DNA of 64,000 nt, from contig NZ_CP126271.1 in the NCBI RefSeq assembly GCF_003234655.2, forward strand, positions 3,648,530-3,712,529. The letters run 5' to 3'. The DNA is from Curtobacterium sp. MCLR17_007. Lineage in GTDB: Bacteria; Actinomycetota; Actinomycetes; Actinomycetales; Microbacteriaceae. This document shows, piece after piece, positions 34,255 to 42,325 of the stretch (position 1 is the stretch's first letter; each line of letters starts with the position of its first letter). A model generated the notes under the pieces. That model searched no databases. It was not told where the DNA came from and saw only the letters and a program-made list of their open reading frames with translations. The translations under genes were made by a program, and so were the position numbers.

Positions 34255-34796
34255 TCAGAAGCCGTTTGGCCGGTGGACTCAGCTGCTCGCAGCGAACGCG
34301 TGGTCAGTTCCCGCGACCGAAGTCGCTGCATCGCTGAGATCCCCATCCCCGCGCTGAACAGCGACACGTTGTGGGCGAAGGAGAGAAGTTGTGTGCGCGA
34401 CGACACTTGTCGACGTGGGCTCCAGTCGGTCCGCCCTGAGGACCTTGAGTGGCATCGCGCCAGCAGCTCGTCCGCGAAGCCCGCCATTCAGGCAGTCCGC
34501 GCCCGAGCGAACAGGTCAGACAACGGAACCGACCACATTTCCCAAGCTCTCAGGACTCGCTGACGGCAGCGCAACATCGGATGCTCTTATGTCAGTTAAG
34601 CGCAGCACGAAGCTCACACGCTAAGGGACGTGAACGAGAGGGCAGCAGAAGCGGCTGAAAAGGCGAAGGTCGAGAATGAAGAGGTCCTCGAAGCCGCGCG
34701 ATCAGGCCGACAGGATCGCAGCCTAGATGTCAAGCGAAGGCAAATAGCTCTCGCTTCGCCGAGCGGAGCCCTAATGAACCTTTCCTGTTAATCGTG
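34255..34796. other. Non-coding boundary region of the accessory island
   Basis: No recognisable gene. It contains the left 50-bp boundary repeat (34363-34412). A short frame near 34630-34790 reads NERAAEAAEKAKVENEEVLE, an alanine/glutamate-rich coiled-coil-like stretch, which may be a leftover of a larger gene but has no supporting context. Base composition becomes more AT-rich here. Confidence 0.5.
34363..34412 (+). repeat. Left copy of a 50-bp direct repeat bounding the island
   Basis: It aligns without gaps to 44503-44552 with 35 of 50 identical positions. The ends match best: GACACGTTG at the start and GACGACACTTGTCG at the end, the latter containing the palindrome CGACACTTGTCG. It may be a decayed attachment site or an insertion-sequence end. 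Confidence 0.5.
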
Positions 34797-35489
34797 TCAT
34801 GGCTGAGAAAGACCAGTAGGATCTGGGCTGGCCGAATGCCTTCCGTGATTTGCGTTTTGCTTCAAATCATCGGCGAGCCTGCCAACGATTTTCTGAGCGT
34901 CTTCCAGCAGGTTCTCGTTGCTCTGCGGTACGTCAATAGGTTCTCGGCCTTCAAGGGCGCGTAGAGCGTTCACTAGACGCACGTGAGCTTTCCCCTGTTC
35001 CTCCAACGCCCAGATCTGACCGTCCTTCTCGTAAGGTGGCATCAGCAGCACCGAAGTGGTCAGCACGTACCGGTCGAACTCGGATTTTATGGTAGATGGG
35101 TAAACAAGACTAAAAGCGTTGGCCGCGAGTGCGAATGCCTCAGTAGCGGGCTTGATCTTGCCGCTCACCGCCGCGAGGAACTGCGCTGTGTTCCGTGGGA
35201 GGGCGAGCAGGGCCAGCTCTTTCAATCCGTCACCGGTCGACAGCAGGGACGCTCCAGCTTCGACGACCTCCTTCAGCTGCCGTTCCGCCCGGTCCCGATG
35301 GAACTTCGTCTTATCGTTCGCCCTCGTCAGCAGGTAAGAGAGGAACCCACCCAACAGGAGAAAGCATCCCGCCAGGACCGGGACGCCCCACCACGGAGCC
35401 GCAGACGGTTGGTTCGTCAGCTCGACGAAGAGGTGCGAAGGGCTCGGAGACGGGCCTATGGTCATGCTCGGCGTAGGAGTCGGGCTCAC
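34797..35489 (-). CDS. One-helix membrane protein, WWGVPV family copy 1
   Basis: A 230-residue protein with a short extracytoplasmic Pro/Ser-rich N-terminus, one transmembrane helix (PWWGVPVLAGCFLLLGGFLS at about 32-51) and a long helical cytoplasmic domain with many Lys/Glu (RANDKTKFHRDRAERQLKEV). No enzymatic motif. The helix segment and following charged linker match the protein at 35525-36115, with a truncated third copy at 37337-37603. I know no name for this family. The long helix suggests coiled-coil oligomerisation. Confidence 0.75.
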   Translation of the reverse strand: MSPTPTPSMTIGPSPSPSHLFVELTNQPSAAPWWGVPVLAGCFLLLGGFLSYLLTRANDKTKFHRDRAERQLKEVVEAGASLLSTGDGLKELALLALPRNTAQFLAAVSGKIKPATEAFALAANAFSLVYPSTIKSEFDRYVLTTSVLLMPPYEKDGQIWALEEQGKAHVRLVNALRALEGREPIDVPQSNENLLEDAQKIVGRLADDLKQNANHGRHSASPDPTGLSQP

Positions 35490-35524
35490 GGCGCGACTCT
35501 AGACCCTCGTCGGCGTGCTCCTTG

Positions 35525-36115
35525 TCAATCGATCTCGAAGTGCTTGCGAACTGCTTCCTCAAGCTCCGTGGCCATCTGGTGCAGCTGGTGCAGCTGGGAC
35601 ACGCCTCTCTGCGTCGTGACGACCTCGGTATGAGTCTTCAGGAATTTCGGCGCTGCGGATTCCAAACGCGAAGCGACGTCGCGGACGTCCGCCGGCGCAA
35701 CGAGTTTGAGGGTAGCGATCTGGCGCATCAAAGCCTCGAAAGAATCGTCAAGCGCAGCAATCGACGCATCCCCGATTGGGGGCGGTGAAACGGGCTCGCC
35801 TGCTTGCATCTGACTGACGGCAGCATCGGCGAGTGTGCCGACGACCATATCATACTCCATACCGTCTTGAATGAACTGGCGGACCATCGTGACGACATTC
35901 GACGTGTAGCTCAAGAGATTTTCGTCCCATCGCGCGTGGCGCTCGCGCTTGGCGTGCCGATCGTCCTGGATACGATTGAAAAAGAACCCTAGCAGCGCAC
36001 CAACGATCAGAAAGCAACCAGCCACGACCGGCACGCCCCACCAAGGCGCGGCCGGAGAGGCTATTGACTCGGGGACCGGACTGGGGCTTGCAATAGCCAG
36101 CAGAATCATCATCAA
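35525..36115 (-). CDS. One-helix membrane protein, WWGVPV family copy 2
   Basis: A 196-residue paralogue of the preceding gene, sharing SPAAPWWGVPVVAGCFLIVG, then an Arg/Lys-rich linker (RIQDDRHAKRERHARWDENL) and a helical cytoplasmic domain with heptad-like spacing, ending QLHQLHQMATELEEAVRKHF. The two genes are tandem with a 36-base gap, so they arose by duplication. Partner genes in the island may form a system with them, but function is unknown. Confidence 0.75.
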   Translation of the reverse strand: MMMILLAIASPSPVPESIASPAAPWWGVPVVAGCFLIVGALLGFFFNRIQDDRHAKRERHARWDENLLSYTSNVVTMVRQFIQDGMEYDMVVGTLADAAVSQMQAGEPVSPPPIGDASIAALDDSFEALMRQIATLKLVAPADVRDVASRLESAAPKFLKTHTEVVTTQRGVSQLHQLHQMATELEEAVRKHFEID

Positions 36116-36227
36116 TCAGAAATCCTTGGGTTCGCGCGGTCCGCCTCGGTGGACGTCGTAATGGTGGAGCGCTCAGGAGGAGCGCGGGCGGAACCGCCCG
36201 TGTTGCAACCTGAGGACAGGCGCTGCG

Positions 36228-37226
36228 TCAGTAATCTTGGTCCTGCCAATTCTCAAGTAATGCCTCGTCGTACTCTCCAGATTCCAACACGTATCGCTCA
36301 CCGGGTAGGCCAGCCTCGGCGAGTTCCTCTTGATCCGATACCCGGAAGTTACAGACGGCACAGGCGAACTCATCGGGATGGAACCAAACCACAGGAAATG
36401 CCTGATAGACAGGCTTCCAGCCGTCTACGTCGCGCTCCACATCGACGTCAACTTCAACCTCGATGTCGGCCTCCCCCTGAAGGCGTCCCACATAATCGCA
36501 GGCTGGGCACTCCGAATCCACCCCGATGCGTCCGCTATCCGACGGGTCTAGCAATCGTCGGGCCGACTCCTTGCTCACCAAAGCACCCTCGTAACCGGTC
36601 CGCCCTAGCCGGGCCTCGAGCGCTGCGAGCTGAGCGAGCGCCTGTTCTCGGCGGAGTTTGACGCGTCCCTCAACCGTCTCACGACGTTTATTCATAAGCG
36701 CATCTACGAGACCCGCGTACGGTCCAAAGTGCTGTTCCTTCGTCAGCCCTACGTGGGGCAGTAGAACCGCAGTGGCTAGGAGACAATCCTGCAGAACACT
36801 CTCCACTCTGTCGGTGATCCCCACGTGCGCTGCGCCGTTGCGTACGTCAGCTATCAAAGATTGACGCGACTTCGGTATGGGCCAGTTGGGTATGAGCGAC
36901 GCCAGTCGGCTCAAAACTCCCCCAAGGCCGACCGTGCGAGCGCTCGGATCTCGAAGATCTGGGCGGGACACGGACCGAAGTAATTGTTCCTCCGAAGGCG
37001 CTGACGGCATTACCAGCACAGGGTTCATATCCCATAGCGTTGCCTTGCCGAGTAGTTCAAGGCTCAGCGGCGCTATCATAGCCACATGCTCGAGGTCGTC
37101 GTTCGACCAAGCTTCGAGCGCATCTCTCATCCACCGCTTGGCCCCTTCTCGCAGTAGTTGCGCGGACGCCTTTCTCGGGTCGTCGACAGCGGTCGGCTTG
37201 GGATGCGCTTCTTCCGGTGATGCCAC
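36228..37226 (-). CDS. HEPN-like protein with two CxxC pairs
   Basis: A 332-residue protein from GTG 37226. The N-terminal helical half resembles HEPN domains: IAPLSLELLGKATLWDMNPV followed by the RxxxxH motif in VRNGAAHVG (Arg129, His134), the catalytic pair of HEPN ribonucleases. A helical linker follows, then CPAC (240-243) and CAVC (289-292), which could form a zinc ribbon. A TATGCT-like -10 about 7 bases upstream suggests a leaderless start; the frame is open to 37322. HEPN proteins often act in toxin-antitoxin or abortive infection systems; that is inference from the family. Confidence 0.65.
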   Translation of the reverse strand: MASPEEAHPKPTAVDDPRKASAQLLREGAKRWMRDALEAWSNDDLEHVAMIAPLSLELLGKATLWDMNPVLVMPSAPSEEQLLRSVSRPDLRDPSARTVGLGGVLSRLASLIPNWPIPKSRQSLIADVRNGAAHVGITDRVESVLQDCLLATAVLLPHVGLTKEQHFGPYAGLVDALMNKRRETVEGRVKLRREQALAQLAALEARLGRTGYEGALVSKESARRLLDPSDSGRIGVDSECPACDYVGRLQGEADIEVEVDVDVERDVDGWKPVYQAFPVVWFHPDEFACAVCNFRVSDQEELAEAGLPGERYVLESGEYDEALLENWQDQDY

Positions 37227-37336
37227 CCCGCAAGCATAAGACTTGGACGGGCGGCGGAGGGGGCGCGATTTCCGGATTGGCGTCCGCGGTGACTCGATGG
37301 GGATCGCGACTCCCCACCTCATGTGCTACTTTCTGA

Positions 37337-37603
37337 CCAGTCCGTTGGATCAGGTCAGGGGCAGGGGTTTGGGGTTCGATTCCTCTCGTCGCCGGCGCGC
37401 TCGGTGTTTTCGCGGTTCTCATTGCAATGCGGTTTGTAAGTCTGATTACCTCACTGAAAGACAAGTCAGAAACCCGTCGAAATGAAATCCTGAAGGAGAC
37501 ACCCATGAACAAACACCTTTCGCACAAGATTCTCAGTACCACTTTTGAGACCGCGTGGGCGCTTGGCGTATCGGTGACAGCTGGGCTGCTGCTCTCGTCC
37601 TGA
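37337..37603 (+). pseudogene. Truncated third copy of the WWGVPV membrane family
   Basis: The frame ending at TGA 37601-37603 reads GVWGSIPLVAGALGVFAVLI, then RFVSLITSLKDKSETRRNEI. The W-G-x-x-P-L-V-A-G helix and the charged linker align with the two genes on the opposite strand at 34797 and 35525. There is no start codon before the helix; the first ATG (37427) lies within it. After the linker the tail is short (LSHKILSTTFETAW...). It is probably a decayed or 5'-deleted copy. Confidence 0.55.
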
Positions 37604-37755
37604 TTCAACGGCCGAATGACTTGTATTGCCGGCCATCGGAGACCGTGATCGGTCTCAGTAAGGCTTCGTCGCTGAGCCGCCAGCAGGGCGCTCAAGGCTA
37701 ACTGGGAGTGTTCCGCGACTCACTTCCTTGTCATCGTGCCCAGGAGGCGAACGAC

Positions 37756-38598
37756 GTGAACCAGCAGCAGAAGGGCTATCGGGAGCTCCCCGTCGAGCGC
37801 TGGTCGAGGCAGATCGCTAGCCGCGAGCTCGGACTATCCGTCGACCGCTTCGAAAATGGCACTAGTAATGGCATGGTCGACGCCGTCATCAGGGCCCCGT
37901 TCGGCCTCATCCCGCTTGAGGTCGTGCAGGACGTAAACGTCCCAGAGCGGCGGCAGACCGAGGCATTCCAGGCGCACGGCGCACACTTACAGGTTCCCGG
38001 AATCGGGCACGGTTGGTACATGAGCATCCTGCACTCTGCTCGGGTCAAGACCGTGCGAGAGGTCCTCCCGGGGTTGCTGCGTCGTCTGGACGAAATTCTC
38101 GACGACCGGCCAGGGTGGGTTCTCTCGAAGTCGCAGGAGCTGTGGGGGGAGGAGGTTCCACGTCCGCTGCAACGCCTGGGCGTCCAGTTCATGGCACCGC
38201 TGTTCGACGAACGAGGACGAGATCTCATCGTCCTCGGCGGCGAAGGATGGAGCGGGACTGACGAGCCGGATCGACTCAACAGCTGGGTACTCGAGGTTCT
38301 CGAGCGTGAGGACGACGTCCCAAAGAAGATTCGCTCGTTCGCCGGCGGACACGGAGATGTGTTCATTTGGGCGACACTCGCCAGCGACCTAACTGTTACG
38401 GGACTTCTCACTGATCCAGACGTCGCGCTGATCCCGCGCCTCCTGCCGGATCGGGCCCCAGAGCTACCTCCGGGCGTTGACCGCGTGTGGGTGGCGTGCA
38501 CGCTCGCGAGGCGAAGGGCCGTCGTTGCCGAAGGCGGCCGCTGGCGTTGGCTCGAATGGGTCGCGGACGTATCAATGGAGGACGAAGGCGAGCATTGA
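37756..38598 (+). CDS. Unknown 280-residue cytoplasmic protein
   Basis: GTG 37756 follows AGGAGG at a nine-base distance. The protein has an alpha/beta start with NGMVDAVIRAPFGLIPLEVV, in which an acidic residue is followed by a P-L-E strand, loosely like the core of a PD-(D/E)xK nuclease although the lysine is not there. The C-terminal half contains WVACTLARRRAVVAEGGRWR. There are no transmembrane segments. I recognise no family. It is convergent with the ASCH gene at 38672 in the island. Confidence 0.6.
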   Translation: MNQQQKGYRELPVERWSRQIASRELGLSVDRFENGTSNGMVDAVIRAPFGLIPLEVVQDVNVPERRQTEAFQAHGAHLQVPGIGHGWYMSILHSARVKTVREVLPGLLRRLDEILDDRPGWVLSKSQELWGEEVPRPLQRLGVQFMAPLFDERGRDLIVLGGEGWSGTDEPDRLNSWVLEVLEREDDVPKKIRSFAGGHGDVFIWATLASDLTVTGLLTDPDVALIPRLLPDRAPELPPGVDRVWVACTLARRRAVVAEGGRWRWLEWVADVSMEDEGEH

Positions 38599-38671
38599 GA
38601 CTTCATCGCCAGGCTTCGATCATTCAACTCGACGCTGGCTCGTCAAGCGTCCCGAAGCACTTCCCGCACTC

Positions 38672-39106
38672 CTACGCCACCGCCGGCATCAGCCGCTGAC
38701 GCTCCACTTTTCGACTCCGGTGAACGTAGTAGAAGCTCTGCGGGATCGAGCTTGCCTCTAGCTCGTCTAGCGTTTGAGGTCGGGCATAGCGGGTGGCCTG
38801 ATCAACAACCAAGGCGACGGCCTGAGTCGACGACGCGTAGTAGTCATCGAAATTAGTTTCGTCGATGATTCCCACCTCGCCGAAGGTGGCCCAGATGGAC
38901 GCGGGCTTATCGATCACCGTCTCTTTGATGCTGAACTCGCCAACGACCCTCTGAACCGGAGCCGTTGCATAGATGAGCACCGTCGTGATGTCATCGGCAA
39001 GCTTCCGCTTCCGGAACTCGACAAGCTTCTCGCCGCTGAGGATCGCATCCGCATAGCGGGGGTGAATCGCCATGACCGCTACGCGCTCAGTTGCTGCAGT
39101 ACCCAT
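38672..39106 (-). CDS. ASCH domain protein
   Basis: A 144-residue protein with the ASCH (PUA-like) signature AIHPRYADAILSGEKLVEFR at residues about 13-32, then VLIYATAPVQRVVGEFSIKE and a C-terminal alpha/beta half. ASCH domains bind RNA and some are ribonucleases or cytidine-related amidohydrolases. ATG 39106 overlaps the stop of the upstream PIN-GNAT gene by 28 bases, and GAAGGG lies ahead of it, so translation is probably coupled. The pair likely works together. Confidence 0.78.
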   Translation of the reverse strand: MGTAATERVAVMAIHPRYADAILSGEKLVEFRKRKLADDITTVLIYATAPVQRVVGEFSIKETVIDKPASIWATFGEVGIIDETNFDDYYASSTQAVALVVDQATRYARPQTLDELEASSIPQSFYYVHRSRKVERQRLMPAVA

Positions 39107-40599
39107 GCGCGCCCTTCGTCCGATGCTGCTCGCGTGATCGCCTGAGGGGCCCCGTTGAGCACTCGCATCTCGATGAGTTCATCGAGACTCCACGGCCCCT
39201 CAAGGAAGCGGTCCTGGCGGAACAGAACCGCGATCACGCCACTTTGACACATGCCGGCGACTTCTTCTGCGCTGTACACGGTACGTCGCCCAACGAACGA
39301 AAGGACCTCGGAGGGAACCGAGCTACGCAAGGTGCGTTCGACGACGCCGATCGCGCGCACTGCCCCGCTGCCCGGCTTGTCGCCAGCGGACTTGTAGAAG
39401 AGGAGCACCGCGCCCTGAGGGAGTGCTCGACGCTTCGAGTTGCTGAGGTACGCCTTCCGCAGTGCGTTGCCGAACGGGAGGAGCTCAGTGACGTCGAACA
39501 GAGCGGCTGCGTCCGCCTCCTCGGCGGGGCTGTCTGGGAAGAGCCCACCGTACCAGCGCGGCTGTATCGGCACGACGAAGACCTCACTTCGCGGAGCGAT
39601 CGCTGGTGGCCCGTACTTCATGTGGTATGCGAGCGGATCGGTCGGCGCGTCCGGCTTAGGCTGCAGCGTCTTCTCGAACACCCACTCGTTCTCCCTATCG
39701 GGCAGCCGACCGGTTTCCTCGAACCCGAACGTTTCAAGGAAGCGAACGAGGAGTTGCTTCGCCTCATCCTTGATCACTGTGACGAACATGGCCTCGACAC
39801 GCTTTGTCGCTGCCCAGCCGAGCACCGTCTTCAGGAGCAACTCTCCGAGCTTCTCGCCCTCAGCTCGTTCATCGACCTTAAAAGTCGAGATCTTCATCAG
39901 CTTCCGACCGGGCACGAGCGGGTGGTCATCGGAGAGCTTGACGATCGCGATCGCACGGTACCCGCCATCAGCATCCTCGACGGTCCACACACGACGATTC
40001 GGGTCGGGTGCGACCGTCGTGCGGATCCAGTGATCGAACTCGGCGTAGTCGCGTCGCAGGGAGTCGAAGATCGGCTCGTCGAGCCTGAGTTCGGCGGCCA
40101 TCCGACGATGCACTTGCGGCGGCGCTGCCGGATCATCCGGGTACAGCGTGCGGAGAAGCGTTAGTGCTTCTGCAGGCCGAAGGACCTGCTCCTCGAGACC
40201 AGCCCGAGCAGCACGGCGAAGGAGCCGGCGGTCGTTCGTGACCAGGTGCGTTGCCGCCCCAGCAGCAGCGGCGGCAAGCAGTCGCAAATCTCGATGATCA
40301 TTTAACCCATCGACGACAGTGCCAAACGCATCACGCAGATCGTCAGCGATCGGTGGCTCGCCGATCAACTCGTACTTCCGAAGCGCCCGGAGGTTCGCGG
40401 CACGGTGGCCTTCGTCCGCGGTTTCGCGGAGGTCGTCGTAGTTGGCCGGGTGAACGACGACGTGGTGGTTGTGCTCGCGGGCGAGGCGGAGCAGGTCCGC
40501 CAGGGCGGGACTCTGCTCGTCGTCGGAGCCTGCGTACGGTTCCAGCGCGATCACCGCGTTGGTGTCGAGTAGGAAGGTAAGGAGCGGCGGCGCAGCCAT
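39079..40599 (-). CDS. PIN-GNAT-PUA/ASCH-like three-domain fusion protein
   Basis: This 506-residue protein joins three domains. Residues about 8-165 form a PIN ribonuclease-like domain with Asp12 in LLDTNAVIALE, Asp101/Asp104 and Asp123 in VTNDRRLL as candidate metal ligands. Residues about 200-315 look like a GNAT fold (STFKVDERAEGEKLGELLLK for motif A, ETFGFEETGR for the later motif). Residues 330-490 carry a PUA/ASCH-like beta barrel (QGAVLLFYKSAGDKPGSGAV). It is followed in overlap by the ASCH gene. The combination suggests RNA cleavage linked to acetylation, as in toxin systems; no antitoxin is evident. Confidence 0.8.
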   Translation of the reverse strand: MAAPPLLTFLLDTNAVIALEPYAGSDDEQSPALADLLRLAREHNHHVVVHPANYDDLRETADEGHRAANLRALRKYELIGEPPIADDLRDAFGTVVDGLNDHRDLRLLAAAAAGAATHLVTNDRRLLRRAARAGLEEQVLRPAEALTLLRTLYPDDPAAPPQVHRRMAAELRLDEPIFDSLRRDYAEFDHWIRTTVAPDPNRRVWTVEDADGGYRAIAIVKLSDDHPLVPGRKLMKISTFKVDERAEGEKLGELLLKTVLGWAATKRVEAMFVTVIKDEAKQLLVRFLETFGFEETGRLPDRENEWVFEKTLQPKPDAPTDPLAYHMKYGPPAIAPRSEVFVVPIQPRWYGGLFPDSPAEEADAAALFDVTELLPFGNALRKAYLSNSKRRALPQGAVLLFYKSAGDKPGSGAVRAIGVVERTLRSSVPSEVLSFVGRRTVYSAEEVAGMCQSGVIAVLFRQDRFLEGPWSLDELIEMRVLNGAPQAITRAASDEGRAWVLQQLSA

Positions 40600-40708
40600 G
40601 ATCGAAGCCCATTCGTGAGGTCGATCTGAAGCTAGTCGAACGCGAGCGTTCCTTGGGAAACCCGCGCGGGTGTCGGGATTGCTCTCTCCCCGCGTCTTCG
40701 GTCCGTCG

Positions 40709-40869
40709 TTACGTCGAGCGGACCCAGGGTGGCTTCAATGGAAGGAGTGCGAGCCAATCGATTGGCTCGCAGCGGTGCCCTGTCGGTGGTGGGAAAGCGG
40801 TGATGGCCCACCGCACCTGTCGCTCCGGCCGCCCAAGCTTAACGGCGAGGGCCTTCAGCGACAGCGCTC
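40709..40869 (-). pseudogene. C-terminal gene fragment cut by the IS element
   Basis: On the minus strand the frame coming out of the IS reads ALSLKALAVKLGRPERQVRW, then TAFPPPTGHRCEPIDWLALL, and stops at TAA near 40709. The LGRPERQVRWAI segment resembles a helix-turn-helix. Codon use is coding-like, but the upstream part is missing: the other side of the IS holds an unrelated acetyltransferase start. I recognise no family. Confidence 0.5.
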
Positions 40870-40895
40870 GGGACTGCTGCAGGTTTGGTTGACTC
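40870..40895 (+). repeat. Left terminal inverted repeat of the IS3 element
   Basis: Twenty-six bases, exactly complementary to 42108-42133. It begins GGGACTGCTGCAGG and ends TTGACTC. It precedes the orfA start by 43 bases, a normal distance for IS3 elements. Confidence 0.9.
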
Positions 40896-40938
40896 CTGAG
40901 AGGTAGGGGCATGGGCTCCTGCTGGAAGGATGTGCGCC

Positions 40939-41235
40939 ATGGTGAAGGCGTATCCGGAAGAGTTCCGCCGCGATGTGATCGCGGTCGCCCGGAAGGGTGA
41001 GACGTCGGTGCGGCAGGTCGCGAAGGACTTCGGTGTGTCCGAGTCCTGCCTGGCCCGCTGGTTGCGTCTCGCGGACCGTGATGACGGCGTCCCTGCTGCT
41101 GCGTCGCCATCCGTGAAGGCGATTGAGCAGGCCGAGCTGCGGGACGCACAGAAACGGATCCGGCTGCTCGAGCAGGAAAACGAGATCCTCCGCCGGGCAG
41201 CGGCGTACTTCGCCCAGTCGCAACTCCCAAAATGA
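40939..41235 (+). CDS. IS3-family transposase OrfA
   Basis: A 98-residue protein from ATG 40939 (an in-frame ATG lies nine bases upstream). It has an N-terminal helix-turn-helix (EEFRRDVIAVARKGETSVRQ onward, VAKDFGVSESCLARWLR) and a C-terminal leucine-zipper-like helix with RIRLLEQENEILRRAAAYFA. It recognises the terminal repeats. The stop codon overlaps the orfB start as ATGA, so orfB is made by coupling or frameshifting. Confidence 0.93.
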   Translation: MVKAYPEEFRRDVIAVARKGETSVRQVAKDFGVSESCLARWLRLADRDDGVPAAASPSVKAIEQAELRDAQKRIRLLEQENEILRRAAAYFAQSQLPK

Positions 41236-42101
41236 TCTACCCGCTGGTCCTAGAACTCGCCGCCGATGGTGTCCCCGTCGCGGTGACCTGCCGGGTGCTG
41301 GGTTTCTCGAAGCAGGCCTTCTATCGGTGGCGCGCCGACCCGGTTTCTCAGCGGGACTGGGAGGACGCGCACCTGACCAACGCAGCGATCGATGCGCACC
41401 GGGACGATCCGACGTTCGGGTATCGGTTCATCGCCGACGACCTGATTGCGTCCGGTCATACGGTGTCGGAACGGCGAGTGTGGCGGTTGTGTTCGCAGCA
41501 GCGGCTCTGGTCACTGCACGCGAAGAAGCGCGGCCTGAATCGCAAGGCTGGGCCGCCGGTGCACGATGTTCGTGTCCGCCGTGCGTTCACCGCGCCAGAC
41601 CTCGACAAGCTCTGGCTGACCGATATCACCGAGCACAACACGGCAGAGGGCAAGCTGTACCTCTGCGCGATCAAGGACGCGTGCTCGCGGCGGATCGTGG
41701 GCTATTCGAGCAGTGACCGGATGCGGTCCTCGCTTGCCGTCGCGGCTCTGCAGATGGCGATCTCCCGCCGGAGCCCGTCAGGGACGGTCATCCATTCGGA
41801 TCGGGGCAGCCAGTTTCGTTCGAAGAAGTTCGTCCGGGCGCTATCGGACGCCAGGCTGCTCGGATCGATGGGGCGGGTCGGCGCGTGCGCGGACAACGCG
41901 GCGATGGAATCGTTCTTCGCGCTCCTGCAGAAGAACGTCCTCAACCGGAGACGCTGGGCGACCCGGGAAGAGCTCCGGCTCGCGATCATCACCTGGATCG
42001 AAGCGACCTACCACCGGAAACGGCGCCAACGTGGTCTGGGGAAGTTGACCCCGATCGAGTACGAGACGATCATCAACCCACAGGTCGCACTCGCGGCCTA
42101 A
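41232..42101 (+). CDS. IS3-family transposase OrfB
   Basis: A 289-residue integrase-core protein with an N-terminal HTH_21 domain and the DDE triad Asp131 (WLTDIT), Asp190 (IHSDRGSQF) and Glu226 (NAAMESFF), spaced DD(35)E as in IS3. It cuts and joins DNA during transposition. Full length with no frameshift, so the element may still be active. Confidence 0.95.
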   Translation: MIYPLVLELAADGVPVAVTCRVLGFSKQAFYRWRADPVSQRDWEDAHLTNAAIDAHRDDPTFGYRFIADDLIASGHTVSERRVWRLCSQQRLWSLHAKKRGLNRKAGPPVHDVRVRRAFTAPDLDKLWLTDITEHNTAEGKLYLCAIKDACSRRIVGYSSSDRMRSSLAVAALQMAISRRSPSGTVIHSDRGSQFRSKKFVRALSDARLLGSMGRVGACADNAAMESFFALLQKNVLNRRRWATREELRLAIITWIEATYHRKRRQRGLGKLTPIEYETIINPQVALAA

Positions 42102-42107
42102 TCGAAC

Positions 42108-42133
42108 GAGTCAACCAAACCTGCAGCAGTCCC
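42108..42133 (+). repeat. Right terminal inverted repeat of the IS3 element
   Basis: Exact inverse complement of 40870-40895; begins GAGTCAACCAAACC and ends CAGTCCC. It starts seven bases after the orfB stop. Confidence 0.9.
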
Positions 42134-42233
42134 TCTGGTCGTCCTCGCCAGCATTGTGCGCCGCAACGTCGTCGTCGGTCAGGGCACGAAGGCGGACACG
42201 ATCAGCGCCAGAATCTCTGCGTTTCCGCGCCAT
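42134..42233 (-). pseudogene. N-terminal fragment of a GNAT acetyltransferase cut by the IS
   Basis: From ATG 42233 on the minus strand the frame reads MARKRRDSGADRVRLRALTD, then DDVAAHNAGEDDQ, and enters the IS end where it stops. RVxLRALTDxDVAAHNAGEDD is identical in pattern to the N-terminus of the intact acetyltransferase at 16137-16700. The remainder of the gene is not on the other side of the IS, so it was deleted or moved. Confidence 0.75.
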
Positions 42234-42325
42234 GTGCATGCACATCACGATCGTCCATCCGCGCCGACGGGTCAAGCGCGCGTCGTGTGACTGGTGTGCG
42301 ACGTTCGCTGTGTCAGCATCAGGAG

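Larger units (their letters stand above)
40870..42133 (+). mobile_element. IS3-family insertion sequence, 1264 bp
   Basis: Two overlapping transposase genes are enclosed by 26-base perfect terminal inverted repeats at 40870-40895 and 42108-42133 (GGGACTGCTGCAGGTTTGGT onward). Flanking bases (CTC on the left, TCT on the right) do not form a direct repeat, and the sequences on the two sides belong to different genes. So the element either lost one partner by deletion or recombined with another copy. Confidence 0.9.

Noticed and set aside
37371..37385. GGGGTTCGATTCCTC resembling a tRNA T-arm
   Set aside because: No acceptor or anticodon arm fits upstream, and the same bases encode WGSIPL in the truncated membrane-family gene.
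37505..37603. A 32-codon ORF with a good ribosome site (MNKHLSHKIL)
   Set aside because: It is in frame with, and is the end of, the truncated WWGVPV copy, so I kept one entry.
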